A stretch of DNA of 64,000 nt from Paenibacillus sp. RC334 (GTDB taxonomy: Bacteria > Bacillota > Bacilli > Paenibacillales > Paenibacillaceae), in NCBI RefSeq assembly GCF_030034735.1, contig NZ_CP125370.1, forward strand, positions 5,441,001 through 5,505,000, written 5' to 3'. Of the stretch, positions 42,860-52,043 are shown piece after piece (position 1 is the first letter of the stretch; every line of letters begins with the position of its first letter). The translations under genes were made by a program, and so were the position numbers. The notes below the pieces were generated by a model. It did not search any database. It worked only from the letters and a program-made list of their open reading frames with translations, and was not told the origin of the DNA.

Positions 42860-43609
42860 TCACTCCGTCACCTTGCTTTGGTTAGCCACAACCTGTTTTT
42901 TCGCCTCCACATGACTCGGATCACCAAGATAGAAGCGCCGAATGGGATCTATATGCTCGTCCAGCTCATATACCAGCGGAATGCCAGTCGGAATATTCAA
43001 ATCCAGCAGTGCGGTTTCGTCCAAATTCTCCATGTACTTGATCAATGCCCGCAGGGTGTTGCCATGCGCGGAAATAATGACCCGTTCCTTTTTTTGCACC
43101 AAGGGCACAATCCGCTGCTTCCAAAACTCACCGACCCGATGCACGGTATCCTCCAAACTTTCCCCAAGCGGCAGCTCTTCCGGCTTAATGTTACGGTATC
43201 GTTCCTCCCTGTGAGGACTGCGTTCATCCTGTTCATCCAGCATGGGAGGCCGTACCGTCAGGCTGCGCCGCCAGATATGAACCTGCTCCTCGCCGTATTG
43301 GACGGCAGAATCCAGCTTGCTGAGTCCCTGAAGAGCACCATAATGGCGTTCGTTCAGTTTCCACGACTTCTGCACGGGTATCCACAAATGATCCAGCTCG
43401 TCCAAAATGTGATACAGCGTACGAATGGATCGTTTTAGCACCGAAGCGAACGCCAGATCAAACGTATACCCGGCCTCCTTGAGAATACGGCCCGCCTCTA
43501 TAGCTTCATGGGTTCCCTGCTCGGTCAGGTCGACATCCGTCCAGCCTGTAAACAGATTTTGGCGGTTATATACGCTTTCTCCATGCCTCACCAGCACCAC
43601 TTGATACAT
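42860..43609 (-). CDS. gpmA: 2,3-bisphosphoglycerate-dependent phosphoglycerate mutase
   Basis: A 249-residue histidine phosphatase-fold enzyme. LVRHGESVYN near residue 6 has the phosphoacceptor His. FTGWTDVDLTEQG, ERHYGALQGLSK near 88, PLGESLEDTVHRV near 150 and ISAHGNTLRAL near 182 are typical of GpmA. It interconverts 3- and 2-phosphoglycerate in glycolysis. The ATG at 43609 has AAAGGAG 8 nt upstream. It stands alone, convergent with the amylase gene. Confidence 0.9.
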   Translation of the reverse strand: MYQVVLVRHGESVYNRQNLFTGWTDVDLTEQGTHEAIEAGRILKEAGYTFDLAFASVLKRSIRTLYHILDELDHLWIPVQKSWKLNERHYGALQGLSKLDSAVQYGEEQVHIWRRSLTVRPPMLDEQDERSPHREERYRNIKPEELPLGESLEDTVHRVGEFWKQRIVPLVQKKERVIISAHGNTLRALIKYMENLDETALLDLNIPTGIPLVYELDEHIDPIRRFYLGDPSHVEAKKQVVANQSKVTE

Positions 43610-44275
43610 AGGCCCCACTCCTTTACTTACTGTCGTTATGTTTTACCTAACTTCTATGTATTTAACGTAAAATGCAGTTTTTAAACAGGTTCTTTTACTA
43701 CTCGCAAAAATAGGAGGTTTCTCCATAGCCTGATCACACAAATTTGTGTGCTTTTTTTGGATAGTTTTTGTGGACAGGATTTTGCAAAATTCGATTCCAG
43801 TCGCTCCGAAGTGCAATATATAGACGAACTAGACCATCTCGATCTATATATTGTTCATTGGAAGTCGCTTATTTGATTTTTGCAAACTCCTCGGGAATGA
43901 AATACTTAAAAAATGGAACAGCAACTCAGAGTTAAAAACAAAAACAAACAACTTTGACCGATGACGAGAGCAGCTCGCAGCAGAACTTCTTTAAATCAGC
44001 TTCATCCAGAACCATTTCCCAGAGATCATCCGAGGCTTTACGGCACGTGCAGGCAGGCAAGGTACCAGTTAACCAGCGGAAACATGAACAGCCTGGTCAG
44101 AACCCTTGCGCGGTTCAATTCCGTAGCGTGCCTCATTAAGATATTGGAAGTTGATTAATCAAGGCTTTTCTATCCTTATCTTGGAAAGAGGGGATCACTT
44201 TTATTAACTCAATAAGGAAATTTATGACTGGTTTAGAGTAAAAACAAAATTTGAAAAAGAGAGTAGGTTTTGTAT
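43610..44275. other. 666-base gap with inverted repeats
   Basis: No gene is supported. It holds a CACACAAATTTGTGTG palindrome followed by T7 (about 43736-43758, terminator-like on the plus strand) and an 11-bp inverted repeat CAATATATAGA/TCTATATATTG (43814-43824, 43843-43853) bounded by TTTTGCAAA direct repeats (43780-43788, 43878-43886). Short open frames at 43954-44158 look non-coding. Confidence 0.45.
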
Positions 44276-44712
44276 ATGAAGAACATTAAAAAGGCTTCTT
44301 TGCTTTCGGTCTTGTCTTTAGCTGTTGCAATTCCATTAACTGCTTCTGCAGCAGCTACGACTGATGTGAATGCGCCAAAAGTGGGGGATCACGTCATTAC
44401 TCCTCAGGCCACTAATAAGGTACTAGCTAAGTCTCTTGGGAATACTGACATGTCAGAGCGTTTCTACATTGATCCGGGATATGGATATGCTAGAGTGTTT
44501 GTGTCAAATGACGGGAGTGCCCCAATTAATATAACAGTAACTCAGGATCAGCTAGTGGTCCAGTTAAGATGAGTGGAAAAGTACAGCCGGGTAAAACATT
44601 TGATGAAATTAACGGAAGCGCTTGGTCTACTGGTAATTTCTATCTTAACCTTACTTCACCCGGAGGTATTATGAAGGGCGGATGTTTCATTGGGCATCCG
44701 ATTCTGTACTGA
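44276..44712 (+). pseudogene. Frameshifted small secreted protein gene
   Basis: The first frame encodes 98 residues: a signal peptide (KASLLSVLSLAVAIPLTASA) and a beta-rich part with VFVSNDGSAPINITVTQDQ, stopping at 44572. A second frame from about 44551 continues without stop as SGPVKMSGKVQPGKTFDEING to GNFYLNLTSPGGIMKGGC, ending at 44712. The two halves join naturally as one secreted protein of about 145 residues if one base were shifted near 44548. No slippery sequence is seen, so decay or sequencing error is more likely than programmed frameshifting. The function is unknown. The motif NxGxAPIN is shared with the small protein at 47771. Confidence 0.65.
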
Positions 44713-45094
44713 ATGTTTCCAGGCCATGAAAAACGGTGAGAACATGGGCAAGCGTACCGCTTGGGACAATTAGCATTGAGAAAGTGAGCAAACGCCAGCT
44801 TCTTGTGGTTTAATCGTTCATTTTCCGGTTTCTACCGATTTTTGCTCTTTGACGGTCATTTTCAGTAATCAGTAAAATGATCTTGTCATTCCTCTCTAGT
44901 AACTAAGTACAAATGCTTTTATGCAACAGCACAGCGTTTTGCATCCCGCTTACGGGAATAGGTCTTATTGCTGTTTCTTTTTCGGGTTTTAAATAAGCGC
45001 CTGTGTTCATTTGGTGCACATAAAGTATATAAAGCTTAATATAAAAGTCAGATATCGGTATTCTCATGCTGATAACCGTAATACATAGACAGAT

Positions 45095-45126
45095 AAGTCG
45101 CTCAATGATGAGTGGCTTTTTTTATT
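45095..45126. terminator. Hairpin with T-tract
   Basis: AAGTCGCTCA pairs with TGAGTGGCTT (two G-U pairs) over an ATGA loop and a T-rich tail follows on the plus strand. No plus-strand gene precedes it, so an unannotated short transcript is possible. It could also end the minus-strand remnant. Confidence 0.6.
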
Positions 45127-45277
45127 GCCTTTTGAAAGGTTGAATAGGTTTTGAAGAAAGCAGCTCATACGCAGCCATGAGGTCATTCACTTCCTCCAAG
45201 GTCAATTTATTATTCTGTCCACTCTCTCCTAAATGATATATCCACCGACAACCATAGCCTTTTCTGAGTCTGTTCCA
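45122..45277 (-). pseudogene. Gene remnant, no start codon
   Basis: A stop-free frame of about 51 codons reads GYGCRWIYHLGES near its start, then KLTLEEVNDLMAAYELLSSK and ends QPFKRQ. It has the look of a real C-terminus (well-mixed, amphipathic helix) but no start or ribosome binding site, and a stop lies just upstream. The family is not recognised. It is probably the tail of a lost small gene. Confidence 0.4.
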
Positions 45278-45387
45278 TCAGATATCACACTTTGCAGTTA
45301 ATAAAAAACAAATTTTATATTTTATTACATAGGAATGTATTTTTATTTTTTTCTCAAATAATTCATTTTATAGAATAATTATGAGCG

Positions 45388-45639
45388 TTATGTGGGATTG
45401 GGAAGAGGAATATTTTTGCATACAAAGGATGTGGCTTCTAAGGTTTCTGACTGAACATAGTGGTGATGTAACTTCTTAGTCTGATACATACGATTGTACT
45501 GATTAATTAGTTCGTCCAAAATCATAGCCTGCTCAAGTACGCAAGCATGTCCAAAACCATACTGTTCATAAAGATCATGCAATCGTTGACGTGCGCTTTC
45601 CAACTGTTGATTTATCGTTAAAGTTTCATCTATGTTCAT
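45388..45639 (-). CDS. Spo0E-like aspartyl-phosphate phosphatase
   Basis: An 83-residue protein. The first 60 residues form two helices, LESARQRLHDLYEQYG and CVLEQAMILDELINQYNRMY, which match the Spo0E-like family (…LDxLIxxY). Such proteins dephosphorylate Spo0A-P or related regulators and delay sporulation. The family usually has SQxLD; here it is AMILD, so the phosphatase motif deviates. AGGAGG lies 8 nt before the ATG. The C-terminal 20 residues are unusual. Confidence 0.7.
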   Translation of the reverse strand: MNIDETLTINQQLESARQRLHDLYEQYGFGHACVLEQAMILDELINQYNRMYQTKKLHHHYVQSETLEATSFVCKNIPLPNPT

Positions 45640-45721
45640 GCCTTCAACCTCCTAATGAATTTCATTTTAGAGGATAATGAACAAATACAGCATGATCATT
45701 TTTTAGCCAAAAAGCTACAAA

Positions 45722-45748
45722 AAAAAGACCAGCCAAAGGCTGGCCTAT
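45722..45748 (-). terminator. Terminator of the receptor/pro-peptide locus A
   Basis: GACCAGCC and GGCTGGCC-type arms pair around a CAAAG-like loop, and on the minus strand a long T-run follows. It lies 20 nt past the pro-peptide stop. Confidence 0.82.
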
Positions 45749-45768
45749 GGTAATAAATCGATACTTGC

Positions 45769-45894
45769 TTAAAATGTCCCAATGTGTCCTTGAACTTGGA
45801 TTGTGCTTGAGCTTGGGATTCCGATTGGAACTGGTAGTGCGAATACCAGTAAAAAGCTAATCGCTACAAATAGCAAAGCCGTCTTTTCGATCAT
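45769..45894 (-). CDS. Signalling pro-peptide A (AloP/Phr-like)
   Basis: A 41-residue peptide: MIEKT, a hydrophobic export segment (ALLFVAISFLLVFALPV), then a polar tail ending VQGHIGTF. Its ATG lies inside the 3' end of receptor A, which it overlaps by 38 nt in another frame. The same overlap point is seen at two other loci in this window. This is the layout of RRNPP signalling peptides, exported, cut, and re-imported to bind the TPR receptor. The mature peptide is unknown, presumably from the last 5-10 residues. The receptor is truncated, so the pair may be inactive. Confidence 0.7.
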   Translation of the reverse strand: MIEKTALLFVAISFLLVFALPVPIGIPSSSTIQVQGHIGTF

Positions 45895-46660
45895 TTCTTT
45901 CCCACATGTTGTACCGAACTAGTATTCCAGGTTCAGCATTTGCTCTGAAACGCTCAAACAAACCAACACAATTAGCAATAAGAAGTGCATGTTTAAGAGT
46001 AATGGCTTTTTCAAAAGCATCTATTAAACATTTGAAACCATATGAGTATCTGCCTCTATTCAGGTTGTACTTGGCTAACTTATACCAGAATCGTACATTT
46101 TCTTCGAGTATAACTTGCCGCTCTGCTAATGTACTCGTATAAGCTTGGTTTCGATAAGCTGCAATTTGGGGTTCAAAGTGCTGAAGAATATGATCAATGT
46201 CGATGTCGTATCGATTAGCTACTTCTATGACGTTTAAAAGTTCAGCAAAAATATGTTTTTCGCCTAATATGTGCTCAACGTAATCCGGTAGAACGCTAAT
46301 ATCTCCAGACATAAGCCTGTTTACGTAAGTATTAATTTTAGCCCATTGCTGAAATTGGTTTTTCCAATAAAGTGATTCATCGTCATTCTCTTTTACCCAA
46401 CTTAGATCAGCATAACCTTGAATATGTTCTATTGCCTGTTTATGGTTTCCTTTCGCATCACAAGCATGTGCGCACATCAGTTCAGCGTAGGCTATGTATG
46501 CAAACAGTGGTCCAGAACGCAGTTTAGTTTTCGGCCTAGTTTCTTTTTTAGAGTTATGAGCCAAATTGTACTGAATCTGTCCTAATTTATACATTTGGCA
46601 TGTTTGCAACAACGGAACAGCTGACAAAGTATCACAATATCTTACAGGGAGTGCATTCAC
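45857..46660 (-). pseudogene. 5'-truncated TPR receptor A (AloR/Rap-like)
   Basis: The frame of 267 codons matches receptor C (54534-55409) from about residue 23 on: PLFAYIAYAELMCAHACDAKG against PLVFYYAYSYLAKSIYFQNKG, and DISVLPDYVEHI against RELLPEYVQFL. The first 22 codons instead are antisense to a plus-strand remnant of another such locus. About 45 N-terminal residues are missing compared with receptor C, and no ribosome binding site precedes the GTG at 46660 or the ATG at 46594. TPR receptors of this group bind small peptides. Loss of the start suggests a pseudogene, though the peptide gene is intact. Confidence 0.72.
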
Positions 46661-46707
46661 ATGAGAAAAACATTAGTAGTTACATTTATGCGGATGACAT
46701 TTTTTAG
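46598..46707 (+). pseudogene. 3' remnant of a third TPR receptor (B)
   Basis: A plus-strand frame reads FATTEQLTKYHNILQGVHSHEK, then 15 more residues to TAG at 46705. It aligns without gaps with the C-terminus of receptor C (LATSSQQEQYQTILLRGLHNEK): 8 of 22 identical, with others similar. Upstream the frame becomes antisense to receptor A. It is thus the last ~35 codons of a receptor gene whose front was deleted. Confidence 0.68.
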
Positions 46708-46780
46708 TATTTTGAATCCGGTTTCTTTTCCTTCTTCAAATTCAACCATTGTTCCTTTCAATCACGGTGTTAACAGGTAA
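46661..46780 (+). CDS. Signalling pro-peptide B (AloP/Phr-like)
   Basis: A 39-residue peptide: MRKTLVVTFMRMTFFSIL as export segment, then a polar tail ending VPFNHGVNR. GGGAG lies 9 nt before the ATG. The ATG sits over the His-Glu codons of receptor remnant B, exactly the position where pro-peptide C overlaps receptor C (Asn-Glu). This conserved overlap argues that it is real. Its receptor is lost, so it is probably an orphan, but it could still signal to other receptors. Confidence 0.62.
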   Translation: MRKTLVVTFMRMTFFSILNPVSFPSSNSTIVPFNHGVNR

Positions 46781-46787
46781 CTGCAAA

Positions 46788-46811
46788 GGCCACTTGCATC
46801 AGCAGGTGGCC
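46788..46811. terminator. Hairpin between pro-peptide B and the Bax-inhibitor-like gene
   Basis: GGCCACTTGC pairs with GCAGGTGGCC (one G-U) over an ATCA loop. T-tracts are short, so termination is likely but weak. Confidence 0.5.
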
Positions 46812-46883
46812 CTCAGCCGTCCTCTTCTCCTTATCCTGCACCTATCTGCACATGAAGTGAAACTATTCATGAATCGCAGACAC

Positions 46884-47624
46884 TTAGTCTCTCTTACTGA
46901 ATTTGGACAACAGCTCCAAAATCCGCACATACAGCCACACTAAAGTCACCAGCAATGCAAACGCGCCATACCACTCCATATATTTCGGTGCGCCTTGATC
47001 CGCTTGCTCCTCGATGAAATTAAAATCCAGCAGCAGATTCAAAGCCGCTATCACAACGATAAACAGACTGATACCGATACCAAGCCAGCCTGTCTCATGA
47101 ATATACGGAACATTCATCCCGAAAAAGTTCAAAATAAAGTCGACCAGCGTCACCAGGAAAATCGCCAACGTACACAAGACAACGAAGGAGATAAAGCCCC
47201 GGGTAACCTTAATGATCCGCTGTGTATACATAAAGAGCATCAAAAACAAAATGCCCACCGTCAGCAAAATCGCATTCGCCACGATGCCGGGATAGTCATA
47301 TTCCATAAAAGCTGAAATTCCGCCTAAAGCAAAACCGCTCAGAATCGCGTAAACAGGCGATAGAAACGGGGCCGATTTGGGAAAAAAGGATATAGCCAGC
47401 GCTACTCCGACCATGCCAAGTGAGCCTGCGGTGATCAAGGATAATACCTCTACTGTACCTTGGTAGGTCATATACCAGGTGATACTGCCCGCGATAATCA
47501 GCAGAACCAGCAGGAGCAGCGTTTTGTTAATCGTGCCCCCGATGGTCATGCGTTGTTCGCTAGCTTCTCTTTCATCTTCACGCACGAAGATGTCATCACG
47601 TAAAACCGGATTGCTAAAGCTCAT
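46884..47624 (-). CDS. Bax inhibitor-1/YccA family membrane protein
   Basis: A 246-residue protein with seven predicted membrane segments after a 30-residue cytosolic N-terminus (MSFSNPVLRDDIFVREDE). LLLLVLLIIAGSITWYMTYQ, FALGGISAFMEY, YTQRIIKVTRGF and LGIGISLFIVVIAALNLLLDFNFIEEQ, with the acidic EE pair, match the Bax-inhibitor-1-like family. Homologues such as YetJ are pH-dependent calcium leak channels; the role here is not known. Good match across the full length. Confidence 0.88.
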   Translation of the reverse strand: MSFSNPVLRDDIFVREDEREASEQRMTIGGTINKTLLLLVLLIIAGSITWYMTYQGTVEVLSLITAGSLGMVGVALAISFFPKSAPFLSPVYAILSGFALGGISAFMEYDYPGIVANAILLTVGILFLMLFMYTQRIIKVTRGFISFVVLCTLAIFLVTLVDFILNFFGMNVPYIHETGWLGIGISLFIVVIAALNLLLDFNFIEEQADQGAPKYMEWYGAFALLVTLVWLYVRILELLSKFSKRD

Positions 47625-47713
47625 AAAGGGGATGCTCCTTTTCGATGTGTATTTACTATGCCATATGTATATATCGGCACAACCTAAAAAAAGTTTCAGA
47701 AAATTTTCAAAGC

Positions 47714-47749
47714 AAAAAGCTCTAGCTCACCTTACGGCAAACTAGAGCT
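47714..47749 (-). terminator. Terminator after the small APIN-motif gene
   Basis: AGCTCTAG and CTAGAGCT pair across a 16-nt loop. On the minus strand a T5 follows. Confidence 0.8.
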
Positions 47750-47770
47750 AGAGGAACAGATCGTTACAGC

Positions 47771-48058
47771 TTAAAAATCAGCTGTCGCAATCTGGATCGT
47801 ACCCGTAGCTGCTCCAGCTGCGGTAGTCTGAAGAGCGGCTACCAGTAGTAAAGCAACAGCCAACGTGAGACTGTTAGTTGGAGGGATAACATAAGTGATC
47901 ACGGGTGCGTTGACACGAGTAACGACAAGATTGATCGGAGCCGGACCGTTATTATTAACGGTAATTGTAGCATTCGCGCCACCGTTCAGGTTTTCAAAGT
48001 ATGATTTACCAATATTAGCAGCGAGAGAATAGAATTGCTGAGGTAATAGAATCGCCAT
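47771..48058 (-). CDS. Small hypothetical protein with APIN motif
   Basis: A 95-residue protein. It starts MAILLPQQFYSLAANIGKSY and contains ITVNNNGPAPINLVVTRVNAP, then a hydrophobic stretch LTLAVALLLVAALQTTAAGAA. It has no clear signal peptide. NxGxAPINxxVT also occurs in the frameshifted secreted protein at 44276. The start at 48058 is preferred to a GTG at 48067, because GGAGG lies 8 nt before it. It has its own terminator. Function is unknown; the pattern suggests a small beta-sandwich that may coat the cell or spore. Confidence 0.65.
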   Translation of the reverse strand: MAILLPQQFYSLAANIGKSYFENLNGGANATITVNNNGPAPINLVVTRVNAPVITYVIPPTNSLTLAVALLLVAALQTTAAGAATGTIQIATADF

Positions 48059-48185
48059 AGGATTCACCTCCCTTGCGCTTGATAGTGTATTCTATGCTTC
48101 CAATCTATGAACGCAACGTCAACTGACTCAGCAATAATACACAAATTAACAGACTCATAGATTAGAGTCCCTATACACAGGCCAA

Positions 48186-48234
48186 AAAAGGGTTGCCTTC
48201 TCAGATCCTTTGCAGAACCTGATCGACAACCCCT
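48186..48234 (-). terminator. Terminator of the GH2 beta-galactosidase gene
   Basis: GGGTTGCC (48190-48197) pairs with GACAACCC near 48225-48232, with an inner TCAG/CTGA stem. On the minus strand TTTTTT follows. It lies about 60 nt past the stop codon. Confidence 0.75.
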
Positions 48235-48294
48235 TCTTAAATAAACGAAGAAATAACCCACATCATATATCGTTAAATGTTCTTCATTTTAACT

Positions 48295-50589
48295 CTACTG
48301 CACATGAATACTCACTTCCTGCGGACTAAAACGAGATGGCGCGGAAACCTTCACGCGGATATTGCCAGCCTCACCCTTCGTACGAATCCAGAACGCAATA
48401 CGCCCACCAATTAGCGATAGGCTGGACGGACCGATTAATTCACCCGCTCCCTCGACCTCCACGGAAACCGGATCAGCATAGAACGGCAAGACGTTGCCGT
48501 ATTCATCCAGAGCATCCACTACAACTCGCGTGACATCCCAATCTCCCGCTTCCAGCACTGTATCGTCGGCAGCTACACGCAGCTCCGTGGGTACGGGATT
48601 ACGGGAATAGCGTCTGCGAACGACCTCTTGACCGTCCACGTACCCGATGAACACGGCATCTTCCCACTTCATGCCCCAGTGGCCTGTCAGCTCGTCGATG
48701 ACGACGGGAGGATGCGGAAGCGCCGGATACTTTTCCTGGTTTGGACGATAGACGCCCTTGCGCTCGTCACCATAAATGAATTCCACCTCATCACAATTGG
48801 TGAACACAACCAGCGGCACAACGCCCCCGATGTTCCGTTCGCCACGTGACCAGTAAGTGACTGGCTCCAAAATGACTTCCTGCTCGACCCGCTTCTGACT
48901 GCGATACACGTTCGCTGCGAATTTGGGCAGGCGGAACATATCCATGACACCGTGGTAGCAGATTTTATCGCCAGAACCAAAATCCGCGTGGGTATTGTAG
49001 TCAAAAGCGCACCAGCCAATCGCACCAGCAATACCTTCATCGGCATAGGAGGCGTTCTGGACCCGCGTATGGCGCAGCGCGTGCTCCATTACCCGTTCCT
49101 CCTGATCAAAACGTTTGGTCGGATACATATGCCCGTTATATTCCGTCACCAGATAAGGGACTGGGTGATCCAGCTTCGTGACGAGGGAAGGCTGACGCAA
49201 GCCTGTCGTTTCGCCATCTACGCCTTCTGTATCGTCGTACGTATCGAAATTGCGAATTTCCTTCGCCAAATATTTTTTATGCCCACCGTCATGAACAAAA
49301 TCGTTCATCGTATACACATCTTCCAGCAGCTCGCTGCCTACAATATAGCGCACGCCGCCAGTCGCACGAGTCGGATCAAGCTTGCGTGCAAGCTCATTAG
49401 TACGTGCGTACAGCTCATGATCATCCTGCGATTCATTAATCCGCACGCCCCAGATCACAATAGACGGATGATTACGATCACAGATAATCATGTCCTCTAC
49501 ATCCTTTACCGCCTGTTCCTTCCACGCTTCGCCGCCGATATGCTGCCAGCCCGGAATTTCCTCAAAAACGAGCAACCCGATCTCATCGCAACGGTCCAGA
49601 AAATGACGGGACTGCGGGTAATGCGATGTCCGCACCATATTCAGGCCCAATTCCTCTTTGAGTACATCGGCATCACGGCGCTGCGCTCTTTTCGGCATGG
49701 CATAGCCGACATACGGGTAAGACTGATGGCGGTTCAAGCCGAGCAGCTTGATCTTTCGCCCGTTCAGGTAAAATCCATCCGGCTGGAATTCGGCTTCGCG
49801 GAAGCCAAAGCGCACATTCAGCCGATCCAGCTCTTCCCCGTCTCTTAGCAGCGTCAGCTCTGCTTCATACAGCTTGGGATCATCTATATCCCAAAGCTGC
49901 AGGCCGCCCAGCTCGTTCAGTTCCAGCGTCACCTCCGCTGCCGCCACTGCTGTCGGCCCGGTCTCCGCCTTCACGTTCGCTCCGTCCAGCAGTCGCAGGG
50001 CAACCGTCAAATCGTTCTCCTGATCACCAATCCCCTCCAGCTCCAAGACCACGCGTACCGCCTTGCTTGCCGCAAGCGGCTCCGGTGTTTGGAGGAATAC
50101 CGTGCCGAGATGCACAGGCTCGACAACTCGCAGCTGCACCTCGCGGTAAATACCACCGTAGGTCAGATAGTCAATAACTGCCCCAAAAGGAGGGATGTCA
50201 TCCCGTTCCGTGGAATCGACAATGACCGTTAGCACGTTGGAGCCGCCATATTCCGCAAGTCCGGTCAATTCAATACTGAACGGCGTGTAGCCACCTTTAT
50301 GCTCCCCCGCTTTTACCCCATTCAGATATATCTCCGCATAAGTCATGACCCCTTCAAAATCGACGTACGCCCGTTTCCCCTTGGCATCCGTCGGAATGTC
50401 CAACTCCCTTTTATACGTGGAAACAAACTGAAACGCCTTGTCGTCAAAATAGTTATACGGCAGCTCTACATTGGTGTGTGGCAGCAGAATGGGCTCATAC
50501 CGACTCGCATCAATTCCTGCGCTTATTTCGCTCTCAACATATTCAGGACGGTAAAACCACTGGTCATTCAACGGCAAAATGGTACGCAT
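48295..50589 (-). CDS. GH2 beta-galactosidase
   Basis: A 764-residue GH2 enzyme, shorter than LacZ. It has an N-terminal sugar-binding domain (YVDFEGVMTYAEIYLNGVKAGEHKGGYTPF near residue 75), an Ig-like domain, and a TIM barrel from about 280. LLGLNRHQSYPYVGYAMP, NMVRTSHYPQS and WGVRINESQDD (acid/base Glu near 385) are present. VTEYNGHMYP near 485 holds the nucleophile Glu. C-terminal Ig-like domains (GNVLPFYADPVSVEVEG) follow. It removes beta-linked galactose (or another beta-sugar) from imported glycans, with no signal peptide. A LacI regulator gene lies upstream on the same strand, with a cre-like palindrome between. Beta-glucuronidase and mannosidase are less likely by active-site context. 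Confidence 0.83.
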   Translation of the reverse strand: MRTILPLNDQWFYRPEYVESEISAGIDASRYEPILLPHTNVELPYNYFDDKAFQFVSTYKRELDIPTDAKGKRAYVDFEGVMTYAEIYLNGVKAGEHKGGYTPFSIELTGLAEYGGSNVLTVIVDSTERDDIPPFGAVIDYLTYGGIYREVQLRVVEPVHLGTVFLQTPEPLAASKAVRVVLELEGIGDQENDLTVALRLLDGANVKAETGPTAVAAAEVTLELNELGGLQLWDIDDPKLYEAELTLLRDGEELDRLNVRFGFREAEFQPDGFYLNGRKIKLLGLNRHQSYPYVGYAMPKRAQRRDADVLKEELGLNMVRTSHYPQSRHFLDRCDEIGLLVFEEIPGWQHIGGEAWKEQAVKDVEDMIICDRNHPSIVIWGVRINESQDDHELYARTNELARKLDPTRATGGVRYIVGSELLEDVYTMNDFVHDGGHKKYLAKEIRNFDTYDDTEGVDGETTGLRQPSLVTKLDHPVPYLVTEYNGHMYPTKRFDQEERVMEHALRHTRVQNASYADEGIAGAIGWCAFDYNTHADFGSGDKICYHGVMDMFRLPKFAANVYRSQKRVEQEVILEPVTYWSRGERNIGGVVPLVVFTNCDEVEFIYGDERKGVYRPNQEKYPALPHPPVVIDELTGHWGMKWEDAVFIGYVDGQEVVRRRYSRNPVPTELRVAADDTVLEAGDWDVTRVVVDALDEYGNVLPFYADPVSVEVEGAGELIGPSSLSLIGGRIAFWIRTKGEAGNIRVKVSAPSRFSPQEVSIHVQ

Positions 50590-50688
50590 GGGCAGTCACC
50601 TCAACCTTTTATTTTCCAATCTGATACCATAGTAAAATATTCAAGTAAAAATAACGAGTAAAACTTAGTAAAATAAATATATTTTTAA

Positions 50689-50702
50689 TGTAAGCATTTA
50701 CA
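50689..50702 (-). promoter_or_regulatory. Palindromic cre/operator candidate before the GH2 gene
   Basis: TGTAAGCATTTACA has symmetric TGTAA/TTACA arms and fits the cre consensus except at one central base. It lies 100 nt before the GH2 start, so CcpA or the adjacent LacI-type regulator may bind it. Confidence 0.5.
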
Positions 50703-50740
50703 AAGTATTTGTCAATTCCGTTTTTTTCATCTGTCCATAC

Positions 50741-50769
50741 AAAAAAACAGCCCCGGCATCCGGAGCTGT
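50741..50769 (-). terminator. Terminator of the LacI-type regulator gene
   Basis: ACAGCCCCGG pairs with CCGGAGCTGT (one G-U) over a CAT loop. On the minus strand T7 follows. The GH2 gene downstream therefore needs its own promoter. Confidence 0.85.
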
Positions 50770-50801
50770 GAAGATCATGAAATACACAATGGAGCACATT
50801 T

Positions 50802-51953
<1,152 letters not shown>

Positions 51954-52043
51954 TTAGAAGGTTAAGCCAAATTTTTCATATAACAAGTCCAATCATGATA
52001 AAATATGGTTCATATCAGAAATGACACCAAGGAGGATATACGT

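Larger units (their letters stand above)
44713..45387. other. 675-base gap with a gene remnant and terminator
   Basis: Apart from the hairpin at 45095-45126 and the open remnant at 45122-45277 (see separate entries), nothing is recognised. The gap is AT-rich and lies in a rearranged stretch. Confidence 0.4.

Noticed and set aside
43954..44158. Two overlapping frames of 61 and 65 codons
   Set aside because: No start signals, odd composition and no recognisable motif; probably non-coding.
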